A stretch of DNA of 64,000 nucleotides from Macrococcoides bohemicum (GTDB taxonomy: Bacteria > Bacillota > Bacilli > Staphylococcales > Staphylococcaceae): assembly GCF_003259675.1 (NCBI RefSeq), contig NZ_PZJG01000004.1:152220-216219 (forward strand), given 5' to 3'. Below the pieces are notes generated by a model that made no database searches, was not told where the DNA came from, and saw only the letters and a program-made list of their open reading frames with translations. Below are positions 28,246 through 37,543 of the stretch, one piece after another (within the stretch, counting starts at the first letter, position 1; each line of letters begins with the position of its first letter). The position numbers and the translations under genes were made by a program.

Positions 28246-28968
28246 ATGAAAAATGGTCTAATCACACCATTTACAATGAATAGCGAATATTTAAATAGAG
28301 CAGTAAAATTAGGCATATACTTTCCAGAAGAATACTCTCCATTCATACAACATACATTGTTTATATGCTTTGATGGGCAGGATTTGAGTCAGATAGGAAG
28401 AATCCATCGCAAATATGAAACTTTAAAAGATGACTTAGATAACCCTGCAGTATTTCTTTTCATACATTATAATAATGTCGATGAGAGAAAAGATGAGTAT
28501 CATCCAGAAGGTATACATCGTGAAAAATTCCAGAAATTTGTAGCTGAAGAATTGCTTGATTACATACAAGACACTTTTAATTTCTCACGAGATAAAAATA
28601 ATACGATTGTTATCGGAGATAGCTTAGCAGCTAGTATCTCTTTAACACTTGCTATAGAATATCCTGACCTAACTTCAAAATGTTGTCTATTCTCTCCAAT
28701 GATAACAGATAAAATAAATAATCAAATAAATAATCTTTCCCAAGAAAGAAAAAGTGAATTGAATCTCTATTTGGTTGTAGGTAAAGAAGAAGATCATTTT
28801 AAACTACTTACTGGAGATTATGCTGATTTTTTAAATCCGATAAGACAATTACACCAGGTATTAATAGAAAATAATATTTCACATTATTATGCTGAATTAG
28901 ATGGTGGACATACATGGAAAACATGGCATACAGAAATAGACAAATGTTTAAATTATTACTTAATTTGA
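28246..28968 (+). CDS. Alpha/beta-hydrolase, esterase D-like
   Basis: A 240-residue cytoplasmic hydrolase of the putative-esterase family (enterochelin esterase/esterase D). The probable nucleophile is Ser in IVIGDSLAASISL; the pentapeptide GDSLA departs from GxSxG by a final Ala. The catalytic His is in LDGGHTWKTWHTEID, a conserved C-terminal motif, and the acid is probably in LVVGKEEDHF. The start is uncertain: ATG codons at 28225, 28240 and 28246 are all in frame, and none has a strong binding site. yjcG follows 43 bp downstream. Confidence 0.8.
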   Translation: MKNGLITPFTMNSEYLNRAVKLGIYFPEEYSPFIQHTLFICFDGQDLSQIGRIHRKYETLKDDLDNPAVFLFIHYNNVDERKDEYHPEGIHREKFQKFVAEELLDYIQDTFNFSRDKNNTIVIGDSLAASISLTLAIEYPDLTSKCCLFSPMITDKINNQINNLSQERKSELNLYLVVGKEEDHFKLLTGDYADFLNPIRQLHQVLIENNISHYYAELDGGHTWKTWHTEIDKCLNYYLI

Positions 28969-29011
28969 AATTCTGATATAATTGAATTATCAGAAAAAAG
29001 GGGGATTTATT

Positions 29012-29521
29012 ATGAAACTAGGCATTGTATTATACCCATCAAAGGCGTATCAGGATGAAATTAATCAGTATCGTAAGCGCTATGATTCTCATTATGCTTT
29101 AATTACACCACATATTACGATTAAAGAAGCATTTGAAGTAGATGATAACGACATTGACGCTGTTACTGATAAATTGAAGGAAGTAGCAAAAGCAGTACAA
29201 CCCGTTGAAATTAACGTGGAAAAAGTATCAGATTTTGCCCCAACTCAAAATATCATCTATTTAAAAGTTAATCCGAATGATAATCTTGTTAAATTATTTG
29301 AATTATTGAACGATGGATCATTCTATGGTACGAACACGTATCCATTCGTGCCACATTTTACAATTGGCCAGGGTTTTTCTTCGCAGGAATTTGAAGACTT
29401 AAAAGGTCAGTTATCAATGAAAGATGTTACACATTCTGAAGTTATCGATAACATCAGTCTTTGTTATCAGTTAGAAAATGATACCTGGAATGTAAAAGAA
29501 ACATTTAAATTAGGAGAATAA
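29012..29521 (+). CDS. 2H phosphoesterase family protein (YjcG)
   Basis: A 169-residue member of the 2'-5' RNA ligase-like superfamily. Two HxT motifs, PHITIKEAF and PHFTIGQGF, form the expected catalytic pair. The family in Bacillus and staphylococci (YjcG) has an unknown physiological substrate. The start follows AAGGGGG by 6 nt; longer in-frame starts lie upstream of that site. It is adjacent to the esterase gene and converges on fabI, as in staphylococci. Confidence 0.88.
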   Translation: MKLGIVLYPSKAYQDEINQYRKRYDSHYALITPHITIKEAFEVDDNDIDAVTDKLKEVAKAVQPVEINVEKVSDFAPTQNIIYLKVNPNDNLVKLFELLNDGSFYGTNTYPFVPHFTIGQGFSSQEFEDLKGQLSMKDVTHSEVIDNISLCYQLENDTWNVKETFKLGE

Positions 29522-29545
29522 AAAAAGCCATTACGGCTTTTTTTA
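29521..29545. terminator. Bidirectional terminator yjcG/fabI
   Basis: AAAAAAGCC, five bases, then GGCTTTTTTT; serves both convergent genes. Confidence 0.85.
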
Positions 29546-29549
29546 TTTT

Positions 29550-30323
29550 TTATCCGACGATATGATATCCGCCATCTACATGAATATTTTCTCCAGTAAC
29601 CCCACTTGATAAGTCAGTTAATAAATATAATGCTGTTTTACCAACTTCAATAGTGTCAACATTTCTTCTTAATGGTGAATGTGCTTCAATTTCTTTTAGT
29701 ATCATATTAAAGCTCCCAACACCTTTCGCACTTAATGTTCTGATCGGTCCCGCAGAAATTGCATTAACTCGGATGCCATCTTGTCCTAAATCAGATGCTA
29801 AATATTTAACGTTAGCTTCTAACGATGCTTTCGCTACACCCATCACGTTATAATTAGGAACAGCAAATTCTCCGCCGATATACGTTGTTGTAACGATAGA
29901 GCCACCTTCACGCATCAACTTTGAAGCTTCTCTAGCTACTATCGTTAATGAATATGAACTGATGTCCTGAGCCAGCAAAAACCCTTCACGACTCGTATCG
30001 ATAAAACGACCGCGTAAATCTTCCATATTTGCAAATGCGATAGAATGGAATACACCATCAATTCGTCCAAATTTATCTCCAATTTGCTTAAATGCATTAA
30101 CAACATCATCATCGCTCTGTACATCACATTGTATCATTTCTGCATTCTGATTATGCTTAAAGTTAGGTAACAACTTCACTAATTCATTCTTACTTCTTTC
30201 TTTACGATAAGTAAATATGAGTTTACAACCCACTTCATCTAAAACTTGAGCAACCCCATAAGCAATACTTCTTTTATTCGCTATCCCCATAATTACGTAT
30301 ACTTTATCTGCAAAATTTAACAT
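29550..30323 (-). CDS. fabI: Enoyl-[acyl-carrier-protein] reductase FabI
   Basis: Short-chain dehydrogenase-type enzyme (257 aa) that carries out the last step of fatty acid elongation and is the triclosan target. YVIMGIANKRSIAYGVA is the nucleotide-binding segment. The catalytic Tyr and Lys are seen in YNVMGVAKASLEAN, and AISAGPIRTLSAKGV is conserved. I start at the second of two adjacent ATGs because it matches the S. aureus N-terminus (MLN); GGAGAACG precedes both. A FapR operator lies 26 bp upstream of the ATG. Confidence 0.97.
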   Translation of the reverse strand: MLNFADKVYVIMGIANKRSIAYGVAQVLDEVGCKLIFTYRKERSKNELVKLLPNFKHNQNAEMIQCDVQSDDDVVNAFKQIGDKFGRIDGVFHSIAFANMEDLRGRFIDTSREGFLLAQDISSYSLTIVAREASKLMREGGSIVTTTYIGGEFAVPNYNVMGVAKASLEANVKYLASDLGQDGIRVNAISAGPIRTLSAKGVGSFNMILKEIEAHSPLRRNVDTIEVGKTALYLLTDLSSGVTGENIHVDGGYHIVG

Positions 30324-30348
30324 CATCGTTCTCCTTTATATGCAAGTT

Positions 30349-30365
30349 CTAGTATCTAGTACTAA
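30349..30365 (-). promoter_or_regulatory. FapR operator upstream of fabI
   Basis: On the minus strand TTAGTACTAGATACTAG, a 17-bp site with TTAGTA / TACTAG arms. It matches the FapR operator of Bacillus and Staphylococcus, where malonyl-CoA relieves repression of lipid synthesis genes. The fapR gene itself is not in the window. Confidence 0.88.
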
Positions 30366-30423
30366 TTTATTTAACTATAACATAAATAATTACTCAAAAA
30401 AAGTGAATCATCTCTTTCCTATA

Positions 30424-30465
30424 AACAAAAAACAATCTGGCAATGTCACATAATGCCAGATTGTT
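30424..30465 (-). terminator. Terminator of CPA2 antiporter gene
   Basis: Stem AACAATCTGGCA / TGCCAGATTGTT with a loop of about 11 bases and a U run (30424-30430) on the minus strand. Confidence 0.9.
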
Positions 30466-30470
30466 GATAC

Positions 30471-32309
30471 TTAAAATAATTCTAATTCACGTTTTATTTC
30501 ATCTACATAGTTTCTTTCACCGGTAACAATTAATCGGTCTTTAAAGTGAAGTTCCGTTTCACCATGTGGCACAATAGAATCATTTCCACGTAATATACGT
30601 ACGAAGATAATATCTCCTGAGAATGGGAATTCACGTAATTGCATCTCATGATATTTTGTATTTAACATTTCAATTTCATATAATGAAGTTTCAACGTTAG
30701 ATAAAAGATTTAACATGTTTGGTGATTCAATTAACCCTTTTAATAAAATTTTAGTACTCTGGAATTCACTGAATACTTCGATACCTGCTTCAGTTAACGT
30801 ATCGTCTTCCTGCAATGTTTCTAAACGGCAGATTACACGTGGTACTCCTTCTTGTTTCGCCATTACTGCAACACTTCTATTAATTGATTCATCATTAGTC
30901 GAACAAACAACAATGTCAAAATCAAAGAGCCCGGTTGCAGATAATTGCTCGTAACTGTATGCATCAAGTTCAATTGTTTCCAGATCCTGAATCGTTCTTT
31001 TATCGACATTATTCTTCAAATAGAATAACATCGGTAAATATAAATCTGATTTAAAGCTTTGCGCGACAGGTATTGATAACTGGTTCTTACCGATAAATGC
31101 TACTTTAATCGTTTTTTCTTCAGTGATAGCAACTGGGAAGGTCTTCTTAAATAGTATAGGAACAATGACACAAGTGATTACTGCTGCTAATATTAAAGTA
31201 CCACTTGTCGCACCATCAATTGTACCTAATCGTTCAGCGATTTTTGCCGAAGCGATAACAAGTGATAGCGTAGAAGTCAGTAAGAATGAAGACGCAATAA
31301 CTGTTTTAGTATCATACCACTTCTTTAATATTGCTATCGGAATGACTTTAGTTAAATAGAACGCAATTAATAAAAATGGAATAATGATTAATCCTGATGG
31401 ATCTTTAAATAAAGCTGGTATATCTAAATCAACACCTACCATAATAAAGAACATCGGAATAAAGAATCCATATCCAAATGAATCTAATTTATTTACCATA
31501 TCCTTATCGGGACCTAGAAGACTCACAACACACCCTGCTAAAAAGGCACCTAATATATTTTCAGCACCTACACCTTCAGCAAGTGCAACAAGCAGAATAA
31601 TTAAGGCAAATACTGCACGAATTCCGATTTGAGTCGTCCCTGCCATCAGTTTTTCCAGAAATGGCGCCTTTTTAAAATTCTTACCGGTAATATAAAATAA
31701 TCCGGTAAATACGATTAATATACCAATTAACCAAATCGGTGAATCGCCTTCAGCATACAATGTGCCATATAAAGTTAACATTAAGATTGTGGCAAGATCA
31801 GCGATTACTGCTACTAACAAGATGATTTGTCCAATTGTAGTCTGCATAATATTCATTTCCTTTAAGGTAGGTACTACTACACCTAAAGAAATGGTAGAAA
31901 TAATAATGACCAACAATAATACATCGTCTATTATCCCGGCCCATTTAAATAAATAAGCTGCAATAATCGAGAGTATCAAAATGCCGGTAAATATAATTGA
32001 TGAGATTACAATTGGGTTGGGTTCTTTTTGTTTTGCTTTTTTCTGTTTCGATGATGATTTAAAAGCTTTAAAATCAATTTCTAAACCACTTAGAAACATT
32101 AAGAAAATAAATCCTAAAGTTGAAAGCATATTTAACATCGCTGTACGATCTACCCAATTAAATAAAGACTTTCCTACGATAATCCCCATTAATATCTCTG
32201 CGACAACTACTGGTAAAAAATTAATACGCAGACGATTCAATAATATCGGTGTTAAGAAAGCACAAACGACAACAATTACGAGTGATAATAATTCTGCATG
32301 ATTTCCCAT
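30471..32309 (-). CDS. CPA2 family monovalent cation:proton antiporter with TrkA domains
   Basis: A 612-residue protein: about 12 membrane helices (1-390, including GFIFLMFLSGLEIDF and AEGVGAENILGAFLAG), a TrkA-N-like domain (about 400-520, VAFIGKNQLSIPVAQSF) and TrkA-C (about 530-612). This resembles KefB-like or staphylococcal CPA2 K+/H+ antiporters. Their RCK domain in S. aureus CpaA binds cyclic di-AMP, so the same may hold here by inference. ATG 32309 has AGGAGG 6 nt upstream. It follows mgtE by 9 bp, so the two may share a transcript. Confidence 0.9.
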   Translation of the reverse strand: MGNHAELLSLVIVVVCAFLTPILLNRLRINFLPVVVAEILMGIIVGKSLFNWVDRTAMLNMLSTLGFIFLMFLSGLEIDFKAFKSSSKQKKAKQKEPNPIVISSIIFTGILILSIIAAYLFKWAGIIDDVLLLVIIISTISLGVVVPTLKEMNIMQTTIGQIILLVAVIADLATILMLTLYGTLYAEGDSPIWLIGILIVFTGLFYITGKNFKKAPFLEKLMAGTTQIGIRAVFALIILLVALAEGVGAENILGAFLAGCVVSLLGPDKDMVNKLDSFGYGFFIPMFFIMVGVDLDIPALFKDPSGLIIIPFLLIAFYLTKVIPIAILKKWYDTKTVIASSFLLTSTLSLVIASAKIAERLGTIDGATSGTLILAAVITCVIVPILFKKTFPVAITEEKTIKVAFIGKNQLSIPVAQSFKSDLYLPMLFYLKNNVDKRTIQDLETIELDAYSYEQLSATGLFDFDIVVCSTNDESINRSVAVMAKQEGVPRVICRLETLQEDDTLTEAGIEVFSEFQSTKILLKGLIESPNMLNLLSNVETSLYEIEMLNTKYHEMQLREFPFSGDIIFVRILRGNDSIVPHGETELHFKDRLIVTGERNYVDEIKRELELF

Positions 32310-32318
32310 CTTTTCCTC

Positions 32319-33695
32319 CTAAGCTAAGTAACTCATAAAAGTGGTTGCTAATCCAAAATAGATCAACATACTTATAATATCATTTGTAGTAGAGATAAAT
32401 GGCCCACTCGCAACAGCAGGATCTATCTTTAAACGATGCATCACTAGAGGTACCATCGCGCCAGCTAAAGTTGCGACCGTCATAGCAATCGTTAAACTAA
32501 AACATACAATTAATCCTAGTACCGGAGTTCTATATAATACACAAATTATTAGAAATAACATTACAGAGCAACTTAATCCGGTGATAAATCCAGAACCCGC
32601 TTCTCGTAATGCTAACTTAAACTTGCTTTGTTCATCGATTTCACCTGTTGAAATACCGCGAACAACAACGGCTAAACTTTGCGTACCGGAGTTTCCTGCC
32701 ATTCCTCCGATAAGCGGTATAAACGCTGCTAGTAAGGCAACCTTACTTAAAGTATCTTCAAACTGGCCTAATATCGAAGCAGTAATCATCCCCATCACGG
32801 TTAATGCCATCAACCATGGCAATCTTTTACGGGCTGTTGCAAACATAGAATCATCTGTAGAATCAATGTCGCTTACCCCGGCAAGTTTTGAGTAGTCTTC
32901 ACTTGCTTCTTCATCGATAACATCTAAAATGTCATCGATTGTAATGATACCAAGTAGATGATTTTGATAATCGACAACAGGAATCGCCAAGAAATCATAG
33001 TCTTTCATGATATTTGCAACATCTTCCTGATCATCTGCTACATTTACGCTAATAACACGTTCATTCATTATATCTTCAATATACTCATCATTTTCTGCAA
33101 CAATGAGATCTCTTAGAGAGATTACACCGACAAGTTGTTTTTTTTCATTCAGTACAAAAATATAATAAATGGTTTCCGCTTGAGGTGCTTGTTCCTTTAA
33201 TTGAATCATTGCTTCGCGCACAGTACTTAAAGATGATACAGAAATAAATTCCGTAGTCATCAAACCACCGGCCGTATCCTCTTCATAATGTAACAGCGCT
33301 TTTATTTCATCTGCTGTCTCTTTATCCATCAGCATAAGCAAGCTAGCAATCTTTGTCTTAGGTAGCATCTTTAAAATATCTACTGCATTATCGAAAGACA
33401 TCTCTTCAAACATACTACTTGCATATCGTGCGTCCATCTCTTCGAAGATATGATCATATTCATCATCTTCCATTTCAGTTGTTTCCATAAATTCTGCAAC
33501 TTCTTTTGGAGATAAATAATGATAGATTTTATCTCTAAATTCATCACTTGATTCGGTAAAATATTCACCTTGATCATAGGTATGAAGTTTGAGAAATTCC
33601 TCTCTAAACTGGTCTATATCACCACTCACCAACAGTTCATCTAACGCTTCTTTGTTATACATTTCTTCTTCTAAAACAACTTCTTCTTCCGCCAT
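32319..33695 (-). CDS. mgtE: Magnesium transporter MgtE
   Basis: A 458-residue Mg2+ channel: N-terminal superhelical domain (about 15-130), two CBS domains (about 135-260, EDTAGGLMTTEF and MKDYDFLAIPVVD), a plug helix and five transmembrane helices (about 285-455). PLIGGMAGNSGTQSLAVVVRG is the pore signature. ATG 33695 follows GGAGGTGA by 5 nt; the longer frame contains this site. No M-box fits upstream, since the RluD-type gene ends only 25 bp away. Confidence 0.93.
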   Translation of the reverse strand: MAEEEVVLEEEMYNKEALDELLVSGDIDQFREEFLKLHTYDQGEYFTESSDEFRDKIYHYLSPKEVAEFMETTEMEDDEYDHIFEEMDARYASSMFEEMSFDNAVDILKMLPKTKIASLLMLMDKETADEIKALLHYEEDTAGGLMTTEFISVSSLSTVREAMIQLKEQAPQAETIYYIFVLNEKKQLVGVISLRDLIVAENDEYIEDIMNERVISVNVADDQEDVANIMKDYDFLAIPVVDYQNHLLGIITIDDILDVIDEEASEDYSKLAGVSDIDSTDDSMFATARKRLPWLMALTVMGMITASILGQFEDTLSKVALLAAFIPLIGGMAGNSGTQSLAVVVRGISTGEIDEQSKFKLALREAGSGFITGLSCSVMLFLIICVLYRTPVLGLIVCFSLTIAMTVATLAGAMVPLVMHRLKIDPAVASGPFISTTNDIISMLIYFGLATTFMSYLA

Positions 33696-33720
33696 AATCT
33701 CACCTCCAAAATACAATTTA

Positions 33721-34581
33721 TTATAACACATCAAAAAATTGACTTAAATCTTTAGGTAATGATGACTTTATATTTATTTGATTTCCGTATATCGGATGAT
33801 TAAATCGGACTTCGTATGCATGAAGTGCATGTCTATCAATTTTGTTGTCATTCCCGTACAATGTGTCACCTATCAATGAGTGTCCCAGCGCGGAAAAATG
33901 GACACGAATTTGATGTGTTCTACCTGTGTGCAGACGTGCGCTTACCAATGATATATCCATGGGTTTATTATATTGAAGTAATTGATATTCAGTTCGAGAA
34001 TTTTGTCCATAGACACTTACCTGTCTGGTGATGATTGAAGTGTCACTTCTTTCAATTGGCATGCAAATATTACCTTTAGCCTTCAATTCACCATGACAAA
34101 TTAATAAATAATGTTTCTCTATTTCATTCGTCAGTAAATGATGTATCAACTGATGTTTAGCAAAAACTACAATGCCACTCGTATTTCTATCCAGTCTGCT
34201 AACAGGATGAAGCATACTGTTATCATCATTCCGTTCAAGATATCCATATACCGCCTCTAATAAGCTGTCATGTGGATGTAATTGAGATGGTATCGTATTC
34301 ATATAACTTGGTTTATTTACAATGATCAAAAATGAATCGTCATATAATATTTCAATTGGGATGTGGCTCGTTTTTAAGTAAAGGCTTCTTGTTTCCTCAG
34401 GAAGTCGCACAGTTAATATATCATCTTGAGATATATGCGCTCTAACAGTTACAGGATGATTATTTACAAGTAAAGCGCCATTTTGTTTAATGGCGCTTAA
34501 TGATTTCTTGCTATAACACTGACTTTGTAAAAATGTTTTTACAGTTGTGGCTTCTTTAATATTGTATATAATTTGAATCAA
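33721..34581 (-). CDS. RluD-type 23S rRNA pseudouridine synthase
   Basis: A 286-residue pseudouridine synthase (YjbO type). An S4-like N-terminal domain (about 10-75) precedes the catalytic domain with [18 protein letters not shown], in which the Asp is the nucleophile, and [20 protein letters not shown]. The start is a TTG overlapping the nadK stop codon (TTGA), implying translational coupling; no strong ribosome binding site is seen. The order relQ-nadK-rluD-mgtE is conserved with staphylococci. Confidence 0.9.
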   Translation of the reverse strand: MIQIIYNIKEATTVKTFLQSQCYSKKSLSAIKQNGALLVNNHPVTVRAHISQDDILTVRLPEETRSLYLKTSHIPIEILYDDSFLIIVNKPSYMNTIPSQLHPHDSLLEAVYGYLERNDDNSMLHPVSRLDRNTSGIVVFAKHQLIHHLLTNEIEKHYLLICHGELKAKGNICMPIERSDTSIITRQVSVYGQNSRTEYQLLQYNKPMDISLVSARLHTGRTHQIRVHFSALGHSLIGDTLYGNDNKIDRHALHAYEVRFNHPIYGNQINIKSSLPKDLSQFFDVL

Positions 34582-35375
34582 TCGTTTGCTATAAAAGAAT
34601 CGTGAACTCTTTTCCAGAATGGAAAAGGCCTAAATCTTGCAAAACGAACTTTTTCATCTGCAACACGATATTGTATCGAAGCCACACCTCTATGATCTGC
34701 TGTCAGATGATCAAAAGTAAGTTGTAAAGTACTAGGGTTATCAGGAACGACTTTACATGTATGGTGCTTTGGTAATACTAAAGGAGATCCTACTGTACGA
34801 AACACCCTGTTATTGATTGATGCTATTTCAGTAATTTGCATCGCCTGTAAAGAAGGATGGATCAATGCGCCGCCGAGTGCTTTATTATATGCAGTAGACC
34901 CACTCGGTGTCGAAATGCATAAACCATCTCCTCTAAAACGTTCAAATTGATCCCCACGGATAAACAAATCAGCTACGAGTGTTGCTCCATTGTGCGTTTT
35001 AACTGTTGCTTCATTAAGCGCTAAATATCTTGATGGTCTTCCTTCCTGGTATCTTACAATCACTTCAACTAAAGGATATTCAATGACCTGAAAAGAGTCA
35101 TTATTTATGGCAAGAATTAATTTTTCAACTTCATGTGGTAGCCAGTCTGCATAAAAACCCAGATGTCCTGTATGTATTCCAACAAAACTTGTTTCACTCA
35201 AACGATGACTATATGTATGAAAGGCTTGTAATAATGTACCGTCCCCGCCTACAGAAATTACTATTTCGGGCGTTTCAACATCTTCAGTCATATTAAAATC
35301 TTTCATAAATCCTGTCATTTTCTGTTTTAAAGCATTACTTTTCGAATCACCTTTAGACAATATATTAAAGCGCAT
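34578..35375 (-). CDS. nadK: NAD kinase
   Basis: Cytoplasmic kinase (265 aa) making NADP+. It carries the [11 protein letters not shown] motif near residues 45-55 and [21 protein letters not shown] around 145-165, both diagnostic of the family. The start follows AAGGGGGGTG. It lies between relQ (13 bp upstream) and the overlapping pseudouridine synthase gene. Confidence 0.95.
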   Translation of the reverse strand: MRFNILSKGDSKSNALKQKMTGFMKDFNMTEDVETPEIVISVGGDGTLLQAFHTYSHRLSETSFVGIHTGHLGFYADWLPHEVEKLILAINNDSFQVIEYPLVEVIVRYQEGRPSRYLALNEATVKTHNGATLVADLFIRGDQFERFRGDGLCISTPSGSTAYNKALGGALIHPSLQAMQITEIASINNRVFRTVGSPLVLPKHHTCKVVPDNPSTLQLTFDHLTADHRGVASIQYRVADEKVRFARFRPFPFWKRVHDSFIAND

Positions 35376-35388
35376 TTATTCACCCCCC

Positions 35389-36018
35389 TTAGTCTCTAAT
35401 CTCACTACGTTGTTCTGAGTAAAACTTTTGAGCTTCTTTTATTTCTTCTCGAATTTCAGACATTTCTTCATCTAATAGATATGCTGCTTCTGCTGCACGC
35501 TCTAGACGATTTTGAATTTCTGGTGGATAGTCTCCTGCATATTTATAACGTAAAGTATGCTCAATTGTTGCCCAGAAGTTCATCGCTAACGTCCTTATTT
35601 GTATTTCTGCCAGTATAAATTTTTGACCTGTTAATGTTTCAATTGGATATTTAATAATGACATGGTATGAGCGATAACCACTTTCTTTTGTATCTTTAAT
35701 ATAATCACGTTCTTCAACTACTTCAAAATCATTTCTATTTCGCAACATCTGTACAACAACATCTATATCATCAACGAATTGACACATCAGTCTAAGACCA
35801 GCAATATCATACATTTCTTCACTTAAACGATCAAACGGAATACCACGCGTATTTGCTTTCTCAATGATACTTGGTATCGGTTTAACTCTACCAGTAACAA
35901 ATTCTATCGGTGATGATTTTCCCTCTGATTGAATTTGTTTACGGATACCTTTTAATTTTATTTTAAGTTCATCGATTGCTTGTTTATATGGTGATAAAAA
36001 TAAATCCCATTGGTTCAT
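35389..36018 (-). CDS. relQ: Small alarmone synthetase RelQ
   Basis: A 209-residue (p)ppGpp synthetase without a hydrolase or TGS domain. Synthetase motifs include EFVTGRVKPIPSIIEKA, DIAGLRLMCQFVDDI, KESGYRSYHVIIKYP and EIQIRTLAMNFWATIEH. Homologues (B. subtilis SAS1/YjbM) are tetrameric and respond to cell-wall stress. The gene is in the UPF0738-relQ-nadK-rluD-mgtE strand run, with AGGTGTTG before the start. Confidence 0.94.
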   Translation of the reverse strand: MNQWDLFLSPYKQAIDELKIKLKGIRKQIQSEGKSSPIEFVTGRVKPIPSIIEKANTRGIPFDRLSEEMYDIAGLRLMCQFVDDIDVVVQMLRNRNDFEVVEERDYIKDTKESGYRSYHVIIKYPIETLTGQKFILAEIQIRTLAMNFWATIEHTLRYKYAGDYPPEIQNRLERAAEAAYLLDEEMSEIREEIKEAQKFYSEQRSEIRD

Positions 36019-36032
36019 AACAACACCTCATT

Positions 36033-36377
36033 CTATAGCTCAAAAACCTCTTCAACACGTTCAACAAAAGGTTTCCCATAATTAAAATTTCCTTGAATAT
36101 TATCGATAAGTTCATCAAATTCTTCTTTAAAATTAATCAGTTCAATTGTACCGTATAAAAACCACGGATATGATTCATAAGCTTTCATCATATGCCATGT
36201 CTCTTCTACAAAACGCAAATTTGCGAAACTCTCGCCACTATCAAGTAAATATACAAATTGAAAATTATCACTATCTACCACCATCGTACCAGTGGCTGTA
36301 GCTTCAATTGGTGATTCTTCAGTAAATATTATAACTTTATTTTCTTCTAATTTAATTTCATTGACATGTAAATTCAT
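36033..36377 (-). CDS. UPF0738 family protein
   Basis: A 114-residue acidic soluble protein matching UPF0738 (YjbL), including VVDSDNFQFVYLLD and NIQGNFNYGKPFV. No function is known. The start has GGAGATGA before it. It is 14 bp upstream of relQ and divergent from the CYTH gene. Confidence 0.85.
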   Translation of the reverse strand: MNLHVNEIKLEENKVIIFTEESPIEATATGTMVVDSDNFQFVYLLDSGESFANLRFVEETWHMMKAYESYPWFLYGTIELINFKEEFDELIDNIQGNFNYGKPFVERVEEVFEL

Positions 36378-36523
36378 TTTTGTGTCATCTCCTTAACATG
36401 AATATTTTAACATAATTATTATAAATGTTTTAATGTTTCTTGATTTAGTAATGAATAGAATGTAATATACTTTACTTCATTTATTATGTTGTACATAATT
36501 AAAATATATAAAGGGGGTTCACC

Positions 36524-37111
36524 ATGGAAGAACTTGAAATTGAATTCAAGAATCTACTTGATTATTCAACTTATGAACAATTAAAAAATGCGTTATTTAT
36601 CGATGCCCCGATGATTACGCAAACCAATTTTTATATCGATACGAATCAATTCGATTTAAAATCTCACAAATGTGCACTTAGAATTCGCGATAATGGTACA
36701 TCTAAAATGATGACATTAAAAATACCACAAGCAATTGGTGTCATGGAGTATTCTGGTGTGATTGATGAGCGTATTATAGATCAGGAATATATTGAGCAAC
36801 GTTTTATCCCTGAAAATATTGACCAGCAATTAAAAAAAATGAATATAGCAGATAATTCACTTCGTATATTTGGTGCATTATCTACAGAACGTCAGGAAAT
36901 AGAATATAAATCCGGTCTTCTTGTCCTTGATGCCAGTTATTATCTTGATACTAACGATTACGAGCTGGAATATGAAGTAAACAACTACGAAGAAGGCAAA
37001 GTACATTTTGATGCGTTACTTGAATATTATAACATTGACAAACAAGAAACAATTAGCAAAGTACAAAGATTTTATAACCACTACAGCAAACTTACAAGCA
37101 AAATACTTTAA
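36524..37111 (+). CDS. CYTH domain protein (YjbK-like)
   Basis: A 195-residue CYTH/ThiTPase-like domain protein. The EXEXK-type signature appears as LEIEFKNLL, followed by basic strands (ALRIRDN, MMTLKIP) and acidic ones (YELEYEVNNYEEG) that line the tunnel. Such enzymes hydrolyse triphosphates using Mg2+ or Mn2+; the substrate here is unknown. AAGGGGG lies 8 nt before the start. First gene of yjbK-yjbI-spxH. Confidence 0.9.
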   Translation: MEELEIEFKNLLDYSTYEQLKNALFIDAPMITQTNFYIDTNQFDLKSHKCALRIRDNGTSKMMTLKIPQAIGVMEYSGVIDERIIDQEYIEQRFIPENIDQQLKKMNIADNSLRIFGALSTERQEIEYKSGLLVLDASYYLDTNDYELEYEVNNYEEGKVHFDALLEYYNIDKQETISKVQRFYNHYSKLTSKIL

Positions 37112-37158
37112 AATTGTAATAGACATGCTATATTAGAATGAAAGTAAGGAGATGTCAG

Positions 37159-37524
37159 ATGGATACAATTTTTGATCGTATCGGTCAGGAGAATTTATAT
37201 CAAATGATAGATATCTTTTATTCGTATGTTAGAGAAGATGCGCGTATTAATCATTTATTTCCTGGTGATTTTAATGAAACTGCTCGAAAACAAAAACAAT
37301 TTCTAACACAATTTTTTGGGGGACCAACGCTTTACTCTGATGAACATGGTCATCCCATGATGCGTGCACGTCATATGCCTTTTATAATAGGAGAATATGA
37401 AAAAAATGCATGGCTCGAAAATATGACGAAAGCTGCATATGAAGTAACGATGGATGAAGATATCAGAACTTACTTATTGCAACGTTTAACGCTTACTGCT
37501 GAACATATGAAAAATGTCGATTAA
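37159..37524 (+). CDS. Truncated haemoglobin, group II (YjbI)
   Basis: A 121-residue globin. It has the group II pattern FPGDFNETARKQKQFLTQFFGGP, the proximal His in MRARHMPFIIG, and a conserved C-terminal LTLTAEHMKN. It binds haem and probably O2 or NO. ATG 37159 follows AAGGAG by 7 nt. It is directly upstream of spxH, as in Bacillus and Staphylococcus, where YjbI was proposed to protect or work with YjbH. Confidence 0.92.
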   Translation: MDTIFDRIGQENLYQMIDIFYSYVREDARINHLFPGDFNETARKQKQFLTQFFGGPTLYSDEHGHPMMRARHMPFIIGEYEKNAWLENMTKAAYEVTMDEDIRTYLLQRLTLTAEHMKNVD

Positions 37525-37543
37525 AGGATGAAGGTGATGTAGA

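Noticed and set aside
28074..28346. Minus-strand ORF of 90 residues upstream of the AI-2E gene
   Set aside because: It overlaps the start of the AI-2E gene and of the esterase gene in another frame, and shows no family features.
31981..32301. 106-residue plus-strand ORF
   Set aside because: Shadow of the CPA2 antiporter gene, with no ribosome binding site.
33696..33720. M-box riboswitch before mgtE
   Set aside because: The upstream gene ends 25 bp away, so a full M-box does not fit.
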